A DNA stretch of 64,000 nt from Flammeovirga yaeyamensis (GTDB lineage: Bacteria; Bacteroidota; Bacteroidia; Cytophagales; Flammeovirgaceae): positions 3,829,501-3,893,500 of the forward strand of contig NZ_CP076132.1 of NCBI RefSeq assembly GCF_018736045.1, given 5' to 3'. The position numbers and the translations under genes were made by a program. Position 1 is the stretch's first letter; each line of letters begins with the position of its first letter. Under the pieces are notes generated by a model, which had not been told where the DNA came from, searched no databases, and saw nothing but the letters and a program-made list of their open reading frames with translations. Positions 8,522-17,750 of this stretch are shown piece by piece.

Positions 8522-10741
8522 ATGAAGATTGATTTAGAAAAAGAAAGGTTCGAGCTACTCAAAATGTATGGCAATTTGCTTAGGAAAGCACGCCCTTTTT
8601 TAAATGACCCTGATGATATTAAACAGATAAAAGCCGCCTTCTTGTTTGCTACCGATGCACATCAAGATATGAGAAGAAAATCGGGCGAACCTTTTATCTA
8701 TCACCCTGTAGCGGTAGCAACCATTGCGACAGAAGAAATTGGTCTTGGTACCACTTCTATTATTGCTGCCCTTTTACACGATGTTGTTGAAGATACAGAC
8801 TACACCCTAGAAGATATAGAAGAACGTTTTGGTCCTAAGGTAGCCCTTATTGTAAATGGCTTGACCAAGATTTCTGGTGCTGCACAAAAAGGTGGTTCAC
8901 TGCAAGCAGAAAACTTTAGGAAAATGTTGCTTACCATTGCTGAGGATGTCAGAGTGGTATTAATTAAAATAGCCGACCGTTTGCATAACATGCGAACATT
9001 AAAGTCGATGCCAAAAGACAAGCAACTTAAAGTAAAAGCAGAGACAGAATATATCTACGCTCCGCTCGCCCACCGTTTGGGATTATACAATATTAAATCT
9101 GAATTAGAAGATTTAAGTTTAAAGTATTCTGATGGAGTTTTATACGACGAAATTTCTAGAAAACTAAGGGAATCAGAGGAAGCTCGAGAACACTTTACTA
9201 ATGAATTTAAAACTCCCCTTATCGAGACTTTAGATAAGCAAGGATATAAATACACTATTAAATCAAGAACGAAATCCATCACTTCGATTGCGAATAAAAT
9301 GAAAAAGCAACAAGTGCCGTTCGAGGAAGTTTTTGATTTATTCGCTGTTAGAATCATTTTTGATTGTCCGCGTGAGGTTGAAAAATCTACATGTTGGCAC
9401 GTCTACTCTATTGTTACTGACTTCTACACTCCAAATGTAAGTCGTTTACGAGATTGGATTAGTATGCCAAAAGCCAATGGTTATGAGTCGTTACACACCA
9501 CTGTAATGGGACATAATGGCCACTGGGTAGAAGTTCAAATCCGCTCGCTTCGAATGGATGAAATTGCCGAAAAAGGATATGCTGCCCATTGGAAATATAA
9601 GGAACAATCTGGCGGAGATGTAAACAAAGAAAAAGGTATCGAACATTGGTTAAACGAGGTTCGTTCCTTGATGGAAAACGATAAAGTAAATGCTGTTGAA
9701 TTCTTAGATGATTTCAGAACAAGTTTATTCAACAAAGAAGTTTTTGTGTTTACTCCTAATGGCGATTTAAAAGTATTCCCACAAGGAGCAACAGTTTTAG
9801 ACTTTGCTTTTGATATACATACAGAAGTTGGTGCCAAATGCTTAGGAGCAAAGATCAATGGTAAACTTGTTCCTTTGAGTTATCAATTAAATAATGGTGA
9901 TCAGATAGAAATTCTTACTGCCAATCAATCTAAAGCAAACGAAGGTTGGCTTAAAATTGTAAGAACATCTAGAGCAAGAGCCAAAATCAAATCACACTTA
10001 AAAGAAGATCGAAAGAGAGTCGCTTCTATTGGACGTGAGATTATTGATAGAAAGTTCAAACAACTTAAAATCAAATATGATGATAGGATTGCTCAACAAT
10101 TGAGAGACTTTTTCAACTTAAACAGTGAAACTGATCTTTATTATCAAGTAGGTGAAGGAATTATTGAACACAAAGAAATTAAAAAGTTCAAAGACCACCT
10201 AGAGCATAACAATCAGGTTAAGAAAAGAAAAATTGTTCCTGATTCTGCGAAAGAATTTAAAAATAAAATCAAGAATATACGTCAGGATGATGATGAGTTA
10301 GTGATCGGCGAAGATATGGATAACGTACATTATTCTATTGCCAACTGCTGTAACCCTATTCAAGGTGATGATATCTTTGGTTTTATTACTATTAATAATG
10401 GCATCAAAATACACCGTACCAACTGCCCTAACTCCATTGCTATGATGGCCAATTATGGTTATCGTATCATTAAAGCACGTTGGGCTTCGGAAAAAGAATC
10501 AAGTTTCGTTTCTAAGATTTCTATTGAAGGTACCGATAGAATAGGTTTAGTCAACGATGTAACTAGAATCATTACAAGTCGCTTGAAAGTAAATATCCGA
10601 TCGATATCAATTGATACTCAGGATGGCATATTTAAAGGAACCATAGAAATTGCTGTAAAGCATCTGGATGAATTCGAGAAAGTAATTACAGAAATTAAAG
10701 CTATCGAGGGCATTATTCGAGTGAAACGATTCGATAATTGA
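8522..10741 (+). CDS. RelA/SpoT-family (p)ppGpp synthetase/hydrolase
   Basis: 739 residues, a long bifunctional stringent-response enzyme (Rel/SpoT). Order of domains: an HD hydrolase domain (about 45-200) with an intact HDVVEDTD motif and RLHNMRTL, suggesting active ppGpp hydrolysis; a synthetase domain (about 240-355) with FDLFAVRIIFDC, KANGYESLHT and VEVQIRS; a TGS domain (about 405-465, VFTPNGDLKVFPQGATVLDFA); a helical and conserved-cysteine region (IANCCNPIQGDDIFGFIT, CPN); and a C-terminal ACT domain (about 660-735). All four parts look intact. It stands alone, followed by a terminator. Confidence 0.95.
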   Translation: MKIDLEKERFELLKMYGNLLRKARPFLNDPDDIKQIKAAFLFATDAHQDMRRKSGEPFIYHPVAVATIATEEIGLGTTSIIAALLHDVVEDTDYTLEDIEERFGPKVALIVNGLTKISGAAQKGGSLQAENFRKMLLTIAEDVRVVLIKIADRLHNMRTLKSMPKDKQLKVKAETEYIYAPLAHRLGLYNIKSELEDLSLKYSDGVLYDEISRKLRESEEAREHFTNEFKTPLIETLDKQGYKYTIKSRTKSITSIANKMKKQQVPFEEVFDLFAVRIIFDCPREVEKSTCWHVYSIVTDFYTPNVSRLRDWISMPKANGYESLHTTVMGHNGHWVEVQIRSLRMDEIAEKGYAAHWKYKEQSGGDVNKEKGIEHWLNEVRSLMENDKVNAVEFLDDFRTSLFNKEVFVFTPNGDLKVFPQGATVLDFAFDIHTEVGAKCLGAKINGKLVPLSYQLNNGDQIEILTANQSKANEGWLKIVRTSRARAKIKSHLKEDRKRVASIGREIIDRKFKQLKIKYDDRIAQQLRDFFNLNSETDLYYQVGEGIIEHKEIKKFKDHLEHNNQVKKRKIVPDSAKEFKNKIKNIRQDDDELVIGEDMDNVHYSIANCCNPIQGDDIFGFITINNGIKIHRTNCPNSIAMMANYGYRIIKARWASEKESSFVSKISIEGTDRIGLVNDVTRIITSRLKVNIRSISIDTQDGIFKGTIEIAVKHLDEFEKVITEIKAIEGIIRVKRFDN

Positions 10742-10763
10742 TTTTTTTTACTAAAAATATTAC

Positions 10764-10800
10764 GCTGCAATGTGTTTACTCATATTGTGGCTTTTTTTTT
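10764..10800 (+). terminator. Intrinsic terminator of the relA/spoT gene
   Basis: An 11-base stem (10764-10774 with 10781-10791, three G-U pairs) is followed by nine T. Confidence 0.75.
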
Positions 10801-10948
10801 GCCAATAACATAATGGATTTTAAGATTAAATTTTAGCATTTAAATAATATTAATCGAGTTAATTCGTTATTACATCAAATCAAAAAGTGAAATATATCAT
10901 TGGTGATTTTTTCATCAATTATGCATATATCAATTAGCTGCAACAGAC

Positions 10949-13900
10949 ATGAAAACAGGATACTTAGATCAGGCATTATCTATCTACCAAGATCTTTCAA
11001 GAGCGTTAACTACTAAAGACTTGAGTAAGAAGATATTACAAACCATCCACTCTAGATCTATAGCGGAGAAGGCGTCTATAATTATTAAATCGGGTGATGA
11101 TTTTATTCTGAAAGCATATAAGAAAAGAAATGAAGAAGACATTCATTTCTCTGATGAACATATTCAGGCAGAGAAAAATGAACTTCCATTAGCTATCCTA
11201 CGCCAAATAAAGACACCAAAGTCGACCATTGTGGTAAATATGGATAAGGTCAATGAGCAAATCAAGACGGATGCTTATATCACTGAACATCAACCGCAAT
11301 ATTTAAATTTCATTCCTCTTTGGAATCAAGATACTATGATTGGCTTTTTGATGTTGGATCAATATCAAAATATCAATACGCCATCAGAACAAATTAAATT
11401 TTTGCAAGTACTAGCCCCTCAAATGGCTATTCTACTTCAAAAATCTTTCTTTGATATCACACATCAAGAAGTAAAAGAGGAAAAAGAAGACATACAGGCT
11501 AATAATACACAAATTAAAGGTTTTGAAATTCAGGCCATCCAAGAAGTGGGTCAGTTAATTGCAGCAACTGATAGCTTAGATAAGATGACGGTGACTGTAT
11601 ATGAAAAAATCAATCAAATATTAGATGCCAAAACATTGGATATTGGTGTGGTGAACAAAGAGACACATATGCTTGAGTTCCCAGCCACTTATGACAATGG
11701 CAACAAACTTCCTTTCAACTCATGTTCTTTAAACGAAGAGGATCGTTTATCTACTCTTTGTATCAAAAGTAATAAACCGATTCACATCAATAACTTTGAT
11801 GAAGAAATCAGCAGCTACCTTCCTAAGTTCTACAGTAAATTCGATCATGAAGCAGAGAGTGCAGCAATTCAATCTCTAATTTATGTGCCTATTCAATATA
11901 AAAATGAAACGGTAGGTGTATTTACTGTCCAAACGGACAAGAAAGATGCTTATTCACTTCAGGATAAAATTCTTGTTCAGGGTATTGGTTCTTATATTGG
12001 TATTGCCATTGAGAATATTCGTCTAAAGGCAAAAACCAACGTTCAGTCTCAGGTATCTGAGGAACAAGAAGAACAGTTGACAATGGCCTACAATGCCTTG
12101 AAGAATTTGGGTGAAATTGGTCAGGACATTACGTCCAACCTTTCCATCGAAGGTATCTCGAATACAGCTTACGAGAGTTTGAATTCGATGATCGAAGCCC
12201 CTCTTTACTCTATGGGTATTTACAATAAAGAGAGAGGAGTCTTAGAAATTACGACGAATATTGAAAATGGAGAAAAATTACCTCCTAAAACAATTCGTCT
12301 TACTGATAATGACAAACTTTCGGTGATCTGTTTTAAACAGTTGAAAGAGATTGTTATTAACGATATCATGGTAGATTATAATCTTTATCTTCCAGATCAA
12401 GAATTACCAAAATCAGAATTATCAGGATTACCACAATCTTTGATTTATATTCCACTAATTGGTAAGGAAGGTACTTTGGGATTTATCACGATACAATCTT
12501 ACCAAGCAAATGCGTTCGGCGAAAGAGCATTGAACTTAATGAAAAACATCGCGATCTATATTGGTATCGCCTTGGACAACGCATTAACATACGAAGGTCT
12601 TGAAGAAATTGTAGCCGACCGTACTGCCGAACTTCAACATCAAAAACAAGAAATCGAGAACAGTCGTGATCAAATCGAGCAATCGTATAAAAACGTACAA
12701 TTGATCTCGAATATTGGTATCGAGCTATCATCAGACTTAAATACAGAAAATATCATCAAAACGTTGTATCAAAATATCTCCGATTTGATGAAAGTTGATT
12801 CTTTTGGTTTAGGTATATATCACCATAGAAGACAAGAAATTGAGTTTATTGGAGCTATGGAAAAAGGTAAGCAACTACCTGATTTCACCCACTCTATGGG
12901 GGACAATACTCGATTATCATCTTTATGTTTGAGGGAGAACAAGGAGGTGGTAATTAATGATATTACTACTGAAATATCCAATTACCTTGATTTAGGTGAG
13001 GATGCAGTCATTGATGTAAAAGCAGGTGAAATGCCAATGTCAGTGATTTATATTCCTTTAGTAACTAAAGAAAAACTGATGGGGGTAATTAGTGTACAAA
13101 GTTTTGATAAGAATGCATACACTGATAGACACGTAGATATCTTAAGAAACATTGCCGTATTATCTGCGATTGCGATTGATAATGCGAGTTCTTACGAAAA
13201 GATTGAAAGACAAAAAGAAGAACTTCAATCTACTTCTCAGAAAATTACGCAATCCATTAAGTATGCAAAACAAATTCAGGGTTCTATCTTGCCTAACCGT
13301 ACTTTAATCAGAAGCTTATTACCTGATTCATTTATCTTCCACAAACCAAAAGATATTGTATCTGGCGACTTCTTCTGGTTCTTGGAGCATGGTAATAAAA
13401 TATTCATTTCTACAGTAGATTGTAACAGTAATGGTGTACCGGGTGCGATGATGTCCATTATTGGTATTTCTTTATTCAGAGAGATCGTAGAAATTAGAGG
13501 TATTGTTTGTCCAGGAGAGATTTTGGAGGCAATGAATACCCGCTTGATGGCACATCTAAATCAAAGTACTAGCGATAATTCTGACTCTTTAGATGTATCG
13601 ATGGTAGTCATTGACAAGGACAAAAATGTAATGGAATTTGCTGGAGCCAATACACAAATGGCTAGAGTTGTCAATAATAAGTTTTTCATCATCAAAGGTT
13701 CTAAACATACTATTGGTGGGGATCAACCTCAAAAAGGCGAAGCAATTAAATTCCAAAAGCATAGCTTCAATCTTGATGAAGACGCCAACTATTATTTATT
13801 TACGGATGGTTATCAGAAACAAATTGGAGGTAAAGACAAAGGGGAGTTTGGTAAAGAAAATTTCTTGAAATTGCTTTATCAAAATCATAAAGAAGAAAAA

Positions 13901-14008
13901 ACGAAACAAAGAACAGCTGTTCGTAGAGCTTTCAACGACTGGATGGAAAACGAATTAACACAAACAGACGATGTTTTAGTGTTAGGTTTTAATCCTTCGA
14001 AAAGCTAA
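10949..14008 (+). CDS. Multi-GAF sensor with C-terminal SpoIIE/PP2C serine phosphatase
   Basis: 1019 residues without membrane segments. Four GAF-like modules can be seen at about residues 15-170, 205-360, 390-550 and 600-755. Modules two to four share the pattern LP-(n)-RLS-x-(L/I)-C-x-(K/R)-x-(K/N)-K-x-(I/V)-x-I-N-(D/N) and FTVQ/ITIQ/ISVQ strands. A coiled-coil linker (about 755-795) leads to a PP2C domain (about 800-1015). This keeps the metal-binding Asp in SGDFFWF, in VDCNSNGVPGAM, in LFTDGYQKQIGG and in QTDDVLVLGF. The usual TGHG loop reads NSNG, so the His and first Gly are replaced. The likely role is dephosphorylation of a partner-switching protein in response to a signal; no partner gene is adjacent. 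Confidence 0.88.
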   Translation: MKTGYLDQALSIYQDLSRALTTKDLSKKILQTIHSRSIAEKASIIIKSGDDFILKAYKKRNEEDIHFSDEHIQAEKNELPLAILRQIKTPKSTIVVNMDKVNEQIKTDAYITEHQPQYLNFIPLWNQDTMIGFLMLDQYQNINTPSEQIKFLQVLAPQMAILLQKSFFDITHQEVKEEKEDIQANNTQIKGFEIQAIQEVGQLIAATDSLDKMTVTVYEKINQILDAKTLDIGVVNKETHMLEFPATYDNGNKLPFNSCSLNEEDRLSTLCIKSNKPIHINNFDEEISSYLPKFYSKFDHEAESAAIQSLIYVPIQYKNETVGVFTVQTDKKDAYSLQDKILVQGIGSYIGIAIENIRLKAKTNVQSQVSEEQEEQLTMAYNALKNLGEIGQDITSNLSIEGISNTAYESLNSMIEAPLYSMGIYNKERGVLEITTNIENGEKLPPKTIRLTDNDKLSVICFKQLKEIVINDIMVDYNLYLPDQELPKSELSGLPQSLIYIPLIGKEGTLGFITIQSYQANAFGERALNLMKNIAIYIGIALDNALTYEGLEEIVADRTAELQHQKQEIENSRDQIEQSYKNVQLISNIGIELSSDLNTENIIKTLYQNISDLMKVDSFGLGIYHHRRQEIEFIGAMEKGKQLPDFTHSMGDNTRLSSLCLRENKEVVINDITTEISNYLDLGEDAVIDVKAGEMPMSVIYIPLVTKEKLMGVISVQSFDKNAYTDRHVDILRNIAVLSAIAIDNASSYEKIERQKEELQSTSQKITQSIKYAKQIQGSILPNRTLIRSLLPDSFIFHKPKDIVSGDFFWFLEHGNKIFISTVDCNSNGVPGAMMSIIGISLFREIVEIRGIVCPGEILEAMNTRLMAHLNQSTSDNSDSLDVSMVVIDKDKNVMEFAGANTQMARVVNNKFFIIKGSKHTIGGDQPQKGEAIKFQKHSFNLDEDANYYLFTDGYQKQIGGKDKGEFGKENFLKLLYQNHKEEKTKQRTAVRRAFNDWMENELTQTDDVLVLGFNPSKS

Positions 14009-14024
14009 TAAGAAAGATATAAGA

Positions 14025-14051
14025 AAGGCGATCATTACTGATCGCCTTTTT
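14025..14051. terminator. Shared terminator between the GAF-phosphatase and metZ genes
   Basis: A 10-base stem (14025-14034 with 14039-14048) has a four-base loop. It is T-rich on the plus strand and AT-rich on the other side. The flanking genes are convergent. Confidence 0.75.
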
Positions 14052-14077
14052 ATTTATCTATAGATTTTAAACAATGA

Positions 14078-15250
14078 CTATTTCATTGCTTGTTTGATAT
14101 CTGCAATAATATCATCTACATGCTCCAATCCTACAGAGATTCTGATTAAACCAGGAGTAATACCTACTGCCAATCGTTCTTCTTCTGTCAATTTAGAGTG
14201 GGTAGTCGATGCCGGGTGTGTGGCAATTGTTCTTGTATCACCAAGGTTAGACGACTTAGAAATTAACTGTAAGCTGTTCCAGAATTTCTTTCCTGCTTCA
14301 ACTCCACCTTTAATTTCGAAAGAGACCAATGCTCCACCTAATCTCATTTGCTTTTTAGCTAACTCGTGCCCAGGGTGTGATGGCAAGAATGGATATTTCA
14401 CTAACTCTACTTCGTCCATTTGCTCTAAAGCTTTAGCTACTTTCATTGCACTCTCACAATGTTTTTCCATTCTGATCGATAAAGTTTCTAACGACTTAGA
14501 AAGAATCCAACCGTGGAATGGAGATAAAGCCGGTCCAGTGTGTCTAGACATAAACTTCACTTTATCCATTAATTCTTGAGAACCTAAAATTGCTCCTGCT
14601 AACACTCTACCCTGCCCATCAATAAATTTAGTTGCTGAGTGTGTAACAATATGTGCACCATGCTTCAATGGGTTTTGCAAATAAGGAGTAGCAAAACAGT
14701 TATCTACATTAAGGATGATGTTGTGTTTATCTGCAATTTTAGCCAATGCTTCAATATCGATAATATCCAACGCAGGGTTAGAAGGTGTCTCGATAAAGAT
14801 CATTTTAGTCGTCGGCTGAATCGCTTTCTCAAAACCTTCCAAATCGTGAATATCCACATATGTATGCGATACTCCCCACTTTGGTAATAATTGTGTTAAG
14901 ATCTGGTGAGTTGAACCAAATAAAGATCTTGAAGCCACAATATGATCACCTTGACTTACAAAAGAAGCAATACTTAAAAACATGGCTGCCATACCAGAAG
15001 AAGTAGCAATACCTGCTTCTGCTCCTTCCAATAATACCAATTTATTGATAAACTCGTCGTTATTCGGGTTAGAATATCTAGAGTAAATATTTCCGTCTAC
15101 CTCATCAGAGAACAACGCATTCGCATGATCTGCATCTTCGAAAGTAAAACTCGATGTTGCATAAATCGGCACTGAATGCTCTCTGTTATGCGATCGCTGA
15201 GTCTGAGCTCTCACCGCAATCGTTTCAAACTTCTTATCTTCTTGGCTCAT
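14078..15250 (-). CDS. metZ: O-succinylhomoserine sulfhydrylase-type trans-sulfuration enzyme
   Basis: 390 residues, a PLP-dependent Cys/Met-metabolism enzyme. It probably makes homocysteine from an activated homoserine and sulfide in methionine synthesis. Seen: TSSFTFEDADHANALF, YSRYSNPNNDEF, SSGMAAMFLSI, IETPSNPALDIIDIE, the PLP-lysine motif HSATKFIDGQGRVLAG (Lys about 206), and ATHPASTTHSKLTEEER near the C-terminus, which is typical of MetZ. Cystathionine gamma-synthase or lyase is the alternative and cannot be excluded by eye. It reads in the same direction as the OsmC gene 135 bases upstream. I see no SAM riboswitch in that gap. Confidence 0.87.
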   Translation of the reverse strand: MSQEDKKFETIAVRAQTQRSHNREHSVPIYATSSFTFEDADHANALFSDEVDGNIYSRYSNPNNDEFINKLVLLEGAEAGIATSSGMAAMFLSIASFVSQGDHIVASRSLFGSTHQILTQLLPKWGVSHTYVDIHDLEGFEKAIQPTTKMIFIETPSNPALDIIDIEALAKIADKHNIILNVDNCFATPYLQNPLKHGAHIVTHSATKFIDGQGRVLAGAILGSQELMDKVKFMSRHTGPALSPFHGWILSKSLETLSIRMEKHCESAMKVAKALEQMDEVELVKYPFLPSHPGHELAKKQMRLGGALVSFEIKGGVEAGKKFWNSLQLISKSSNLGDTRTIATHPASTTHSKLTEEERLAVGITPGLIRISVGLEHVDDIIADIKQAMK

Positions 15251-15385
15251 GTATTTTCTGTAAGTTAATTCTAGTTATAAATAGTATATGTTGATGTTTG
15301 GATGTCAAGAGTAACGCACACTTTATTTCTTTGATCAACTCAAAGACGTTTTATAAACATCAAATGTTCTTTCAAAATTAAACTA

Positions 15386-15808
15386 TTATTTGATGATATT
15401 GAAAGAATGTGTAATTGTCGCAGTCGATTTCACCATTTCTGCTACAGAACAATATTTTTCTACCGCTAATTCTACTGCACGGGCAGCCTTTTTCTCATCA
15501 ATTTCTCCGTAAAGATCAAAATGTACATTTACTTTCTCGAAAGGAGCTGGAGTACCATCTACTCTATCACCTTCTACATTAATCTTTACGTCTTTTACCT
15601 CTTGACGTTGTTTCTTTAATATATGGATCAGATCAAAAACTGCACAACCTGCTACTCCTGTTAATACTAATTGCATTGGAGAGAAAGCTGAACCTTGTCC
15701 CATACCGTCCATTTTTCCTTTACCTGCATCTATATGTAAAGTATTTCCTTCTTCTGAAGTTGCTTCAAAACGCACACCTTCATTTACTCTTTTTAGTTCA
15801 ATTTTCAT
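15386..15808 (-). CDS. OsmC-family peroxidase-like protein
   Basis: 140 residues from the ATG at 15808; a GTG at 15850 would only add a poorly conserved tail. OsmC/Ohr proteins reduce organic hydroperoxides with two cysteines. Here the candidates are Cys in TGVAGCAVFDLI (about residue 56) and in EKYCSVAEMVK (about residue 120). Both are in the family's expected places, the first at the start of the central helix. The sequence FSPMQLVLTGVAGC is characteristic of the YhfA-like OsmC branch. The peroxide substrate is unknown. Confidence 0.85.
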   Translation of the reverse strand: MKIELKRVNEGVRFEATSEEGNTLHIDAGKGKMDGMGQGSAFSPMQLVLTGVAGCAVFDLIHILKKQRQEVKDVKINVEGDRVDGTPAPFEKVNVHFDLYGEIDEKKAARAVELAVEKYCSVAEMVKSTATITHSFNIIK

Positions 15809-15894
15809 GAGTTTGTAAGTTTTTTTCTCGTTTAAATTTGTTACTAACACAAAGGTTTGATAAAATTACGTAAATGTAAACTAATTTAGGTACT

Positions 15895-16203
15895 ATGAAA
15901 AGTATTACTGTACAAGAACTGAGAGAATTACAAGAATCAGGCGCAGACTTCCAACTAATTGACGTACGTGAAGACTACGAATTCGATGAGGCCAACCTAG
16001 GTGGTGAGCTTATTCCTTTGGCTACTGTAATTGATGAAGCTGATAAAATCAGTAAGGATAAAAGAGTAATTGTTCACTGTAGAAGTGGCAAACGTTCTGC
16101 TAACGCAATTGAAGCTTTAGAAGGAATGAAAGGTTATACTAACCTTGAAAACCTTGAAGGAGGTATCCTTGCTTACATCGACGAGTTTGGTCTAGAAGAC
16201 TAA
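15895..16203 (+). CDS. Single-domain rhodanese-like protein
   Basis: 102 residues. One rhodanese domain with LIDVREDYEFDEANLGGELIPL and the active-site loop VHCRSGKRS (Cys about residue 62), so sulfur-carrier activity is plausible. The final GGILAYIDEFG motif is normal for the family. It is divergent from the OsmC gene, with an 86-base gap. It has its own strong terminator. Confidence 0.9.
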   Translation: MKSITVQELRELQESGADFQLIDVREDYEFDEANLGGELIPLATVIDEADKISKDKRVIVHCRSGKRSANAIEALEGMKGYTNLENLEGGILAYIDEFGLED

Positions 16204-16247
16204 TCTGTCAAGATATAATCGTATTCACCTTTTTTTACGATATTTGT

Positions 16248-16276
16248 GCCGGCCTATTCATTAGGCCGGCTTTTTT
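16248..16276 (+). terminator. Intrinsic terminator of the rhodanese gene
   Basis: A GC-rich perfect 9-base stem (16248-16256 with 16262-16270), a five-base loop, then six T. Confidence 0.92.
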
Positions 16277-16300
16277 ATTGACCATCAAAAATAAATTAAG

Positions 16301-16747
16301 ATGTCAGATTCATTATCGGTAGTATTTTTAGAGGGAACATCCTCTGAGTTTTGGCCTGCAGTAATGCAGATCCGTAAAGAGGTTTTTGTTGATGAACAAC
16401 AAATTGATATTTCATTAGAATTTGATGATATCGATGCTACTGCACATCATTTACTAGTACTTGATGATGGTCGCCCAGCAGGTGTTTGTCGTTATTTTAA
16501 AACTGAAGAAGGTTATAAAATGGGTCGTTTTGCCGTAACGAAATCTTTTAGAGGCCAAGGTATTGGCAATGCACTTATCCAAGCTTCTTTAAGTGAGATC
16601 GAAGAAATTGCCCCTGAGGGAACTCGTGTTTATTTACACGCTCAAAAAACAGTAACAGGGTTTTATGAAGAAGAAGGTTTTGTAATTAAAGGTGGAGAAT
16701 TCATGGAAGATGGAATTATTCATGTTTTGATGGAACAAACACTTTAA
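16301..16747 (+). CDS. GNAT-family N-acetyltransferase
   Basis: 148 residues. The sequence VMQIRKEVFVDEQQI then HHLLVLDDGRPAGVCRYF, the acetyl-CoA-binding FAVTKSFRGQGIGNALIQ (motif A, R-G-Q-G-I-G) and VTGFYEEEGFVIKG fit the YjcF/ElaA-like branch of acetyltransferases. The substrate is unknown. The ATG is 25 bases after the upstream terminator's T-run, so the gene presumably has its own promoter; none was found with confidence. Confidence 0.87.
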   Translation: MSDSLSVVFLEGTSSEFWPAVMQIRKEVFVDEQQIDISLEFDDIDATAHHLLVLDDGRPAGVCRYFKTEEGYKMGRFAVTKSFRGQGIGNALIQASLSEIEEIAPEGTRVYLHAQKTVTGFYEEEGFVIKGGEFMEDGIIHVLMEQTL

Positions 16748-16763
16748 TTCTTATATATGTTTC

Positions 16764-16807
16764 GTGGGGACGTTGCTATACAGCGTTCCTACGGTGCCTT
16801 ACAAAAT
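16764..16807. repeat. GC-rich palindromic repeat-like element
   Basis: A 12-base stem (16764-16775 with 16781-16792) in which all three non-Watson-Crick positions are G-U pairs; the loop is CTATA. It is noticeably GC-richer than its AT-rich surroundings. The tail GGTGCCTTACAAAAT (16793-16807) recurs with one base missing at 6662-6675. There is no T-run, so it is not a standard terminator. It looks like a REP-type extragenic palindrome. Confidence 0.45.
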
Positions 16808-16898
16808 TCGTTAAATACTACTTGATTCTATACCCTACCACTTTTTCGGAGTATTTTTTGATTTGTATTGATCAATTCAATCAAACAAATACAATATC

Positions 16899-17648
16899 AT
16901 GTTACTAACTATTCGATACCTTTTCTTAATTATATCCCTAATTTTCTTCTCTACTAATAATTCATTTAAAGAAGATCAACTTCGATATTCTCGAGTTCGA
17001 AATGCGTACAATGAAAAAGAAAATACGCTAGACCAACTATTGGAAAAATCAGCCATCAAAAAATCAGAATTAAACATTTATCTAAGAGCCTTCAAAAGTG
17101 AAAATCTCATTGAATTATGGGGAAAGAATACTTCCGATACCAAATATAAATTGATCAAAACATATGAAGTTTGTAACACATCAGGTCGTTTAGGACCTAA
17201 AAGAATGCAAGGTGATTATCAAATTCCAGAAGGTTTTTATCATATTGACAGATTCAATCCATACAGTAATTATCATTTATCATTAGGCATTAATTACCCC
17301 AATGCATCTGATATAATCTTAGGCGAAAAAGGACGATTGGGAGGAGATATTTTTATACATGGTGCTTGTGTAACGATTGGATGCTTACCCATCACCGATG
17401 AACAAATAAAAGAACTCTATATATTTTGTGTGGAAGCGAAGAATAATGGACAATCTACTATTCCTGTAACTATTTTTCCGGCAAAATTATCCGATGCACG
17501 TTATCAATTACTCTCTAACTCTAAAATTGCAACAGAAGAAAAAGTGGGGCTTTGGTCTGATCTTAAGAAAGGGTACCAACTTTTTAATGATACGAAAACA
17601 TTACCTTCCATTAGTTTTAAAAATGACGGAAGGCATATAGTTAACTAA
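16899..17648 (+). CDS. YafK-type L,D-transpeptidase family protein
   Basis: 249 residues. An N-terminal hydrophobic segment (about 3-19) suggests export. The catalytic motif of L,D-transpeptidases is present as IHGACVTIGCLPIT (H-G-x5-G-C; Cys about residue 162). It is preceded by YQIPEGFYHIDRFNPYSNYHLSLGINYPN, typical of the YafK branch. The family makes or edits peptidoglycan cross-links or lipoprotein-peptidoglycan links in the periplasm. It stands alone; no terminator was found after it. Confidence 0.87.
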   Translation: MLLTIRYLFLIISLIFFSTNNSFKEDQLRYSRVRNAYNEKENTLDQLLEKSAIKKSELNIYLRAFKSENLIELWGKNTSDTKYKLIKTYEVCNTSGRLGPKRMQGDYQIPEGFYHIDRFNPYSNYHLSLGINYPNASDIILGEKGRLGGDIFIHGACVTIGCLPITDEQIKELYIFCVEAKNNGQSTIPVTIFPAKLSDARYQLLSNSKIATEEKVGLWSDLKKGYQLFNDTKTLPSISFKNDGRHIVN

Positions 17649-17750
17649 AACAATTGTATTGTTTGTATGCTTATGGATATAATTTGAAGATGTTATGAGG
17701 TTGAATGATTTTTAAATAACTAATCAACTTCTTAAATAAGTTATTTACTT

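Noticed and set aside
9535-9858. Long minus-strand frame inside relA/spoT
   Set aside because: A shadow of the conserved coding strand. Several similar antisense frames lie under other real genes (tig, metZ, secDF, the FAD dehydrogenase).
15251-15385. SAM riboswitch before metZ
   Set aside because: The 135-base gap shows only small AT-rich hairpins and no recognisable riboswitch core.
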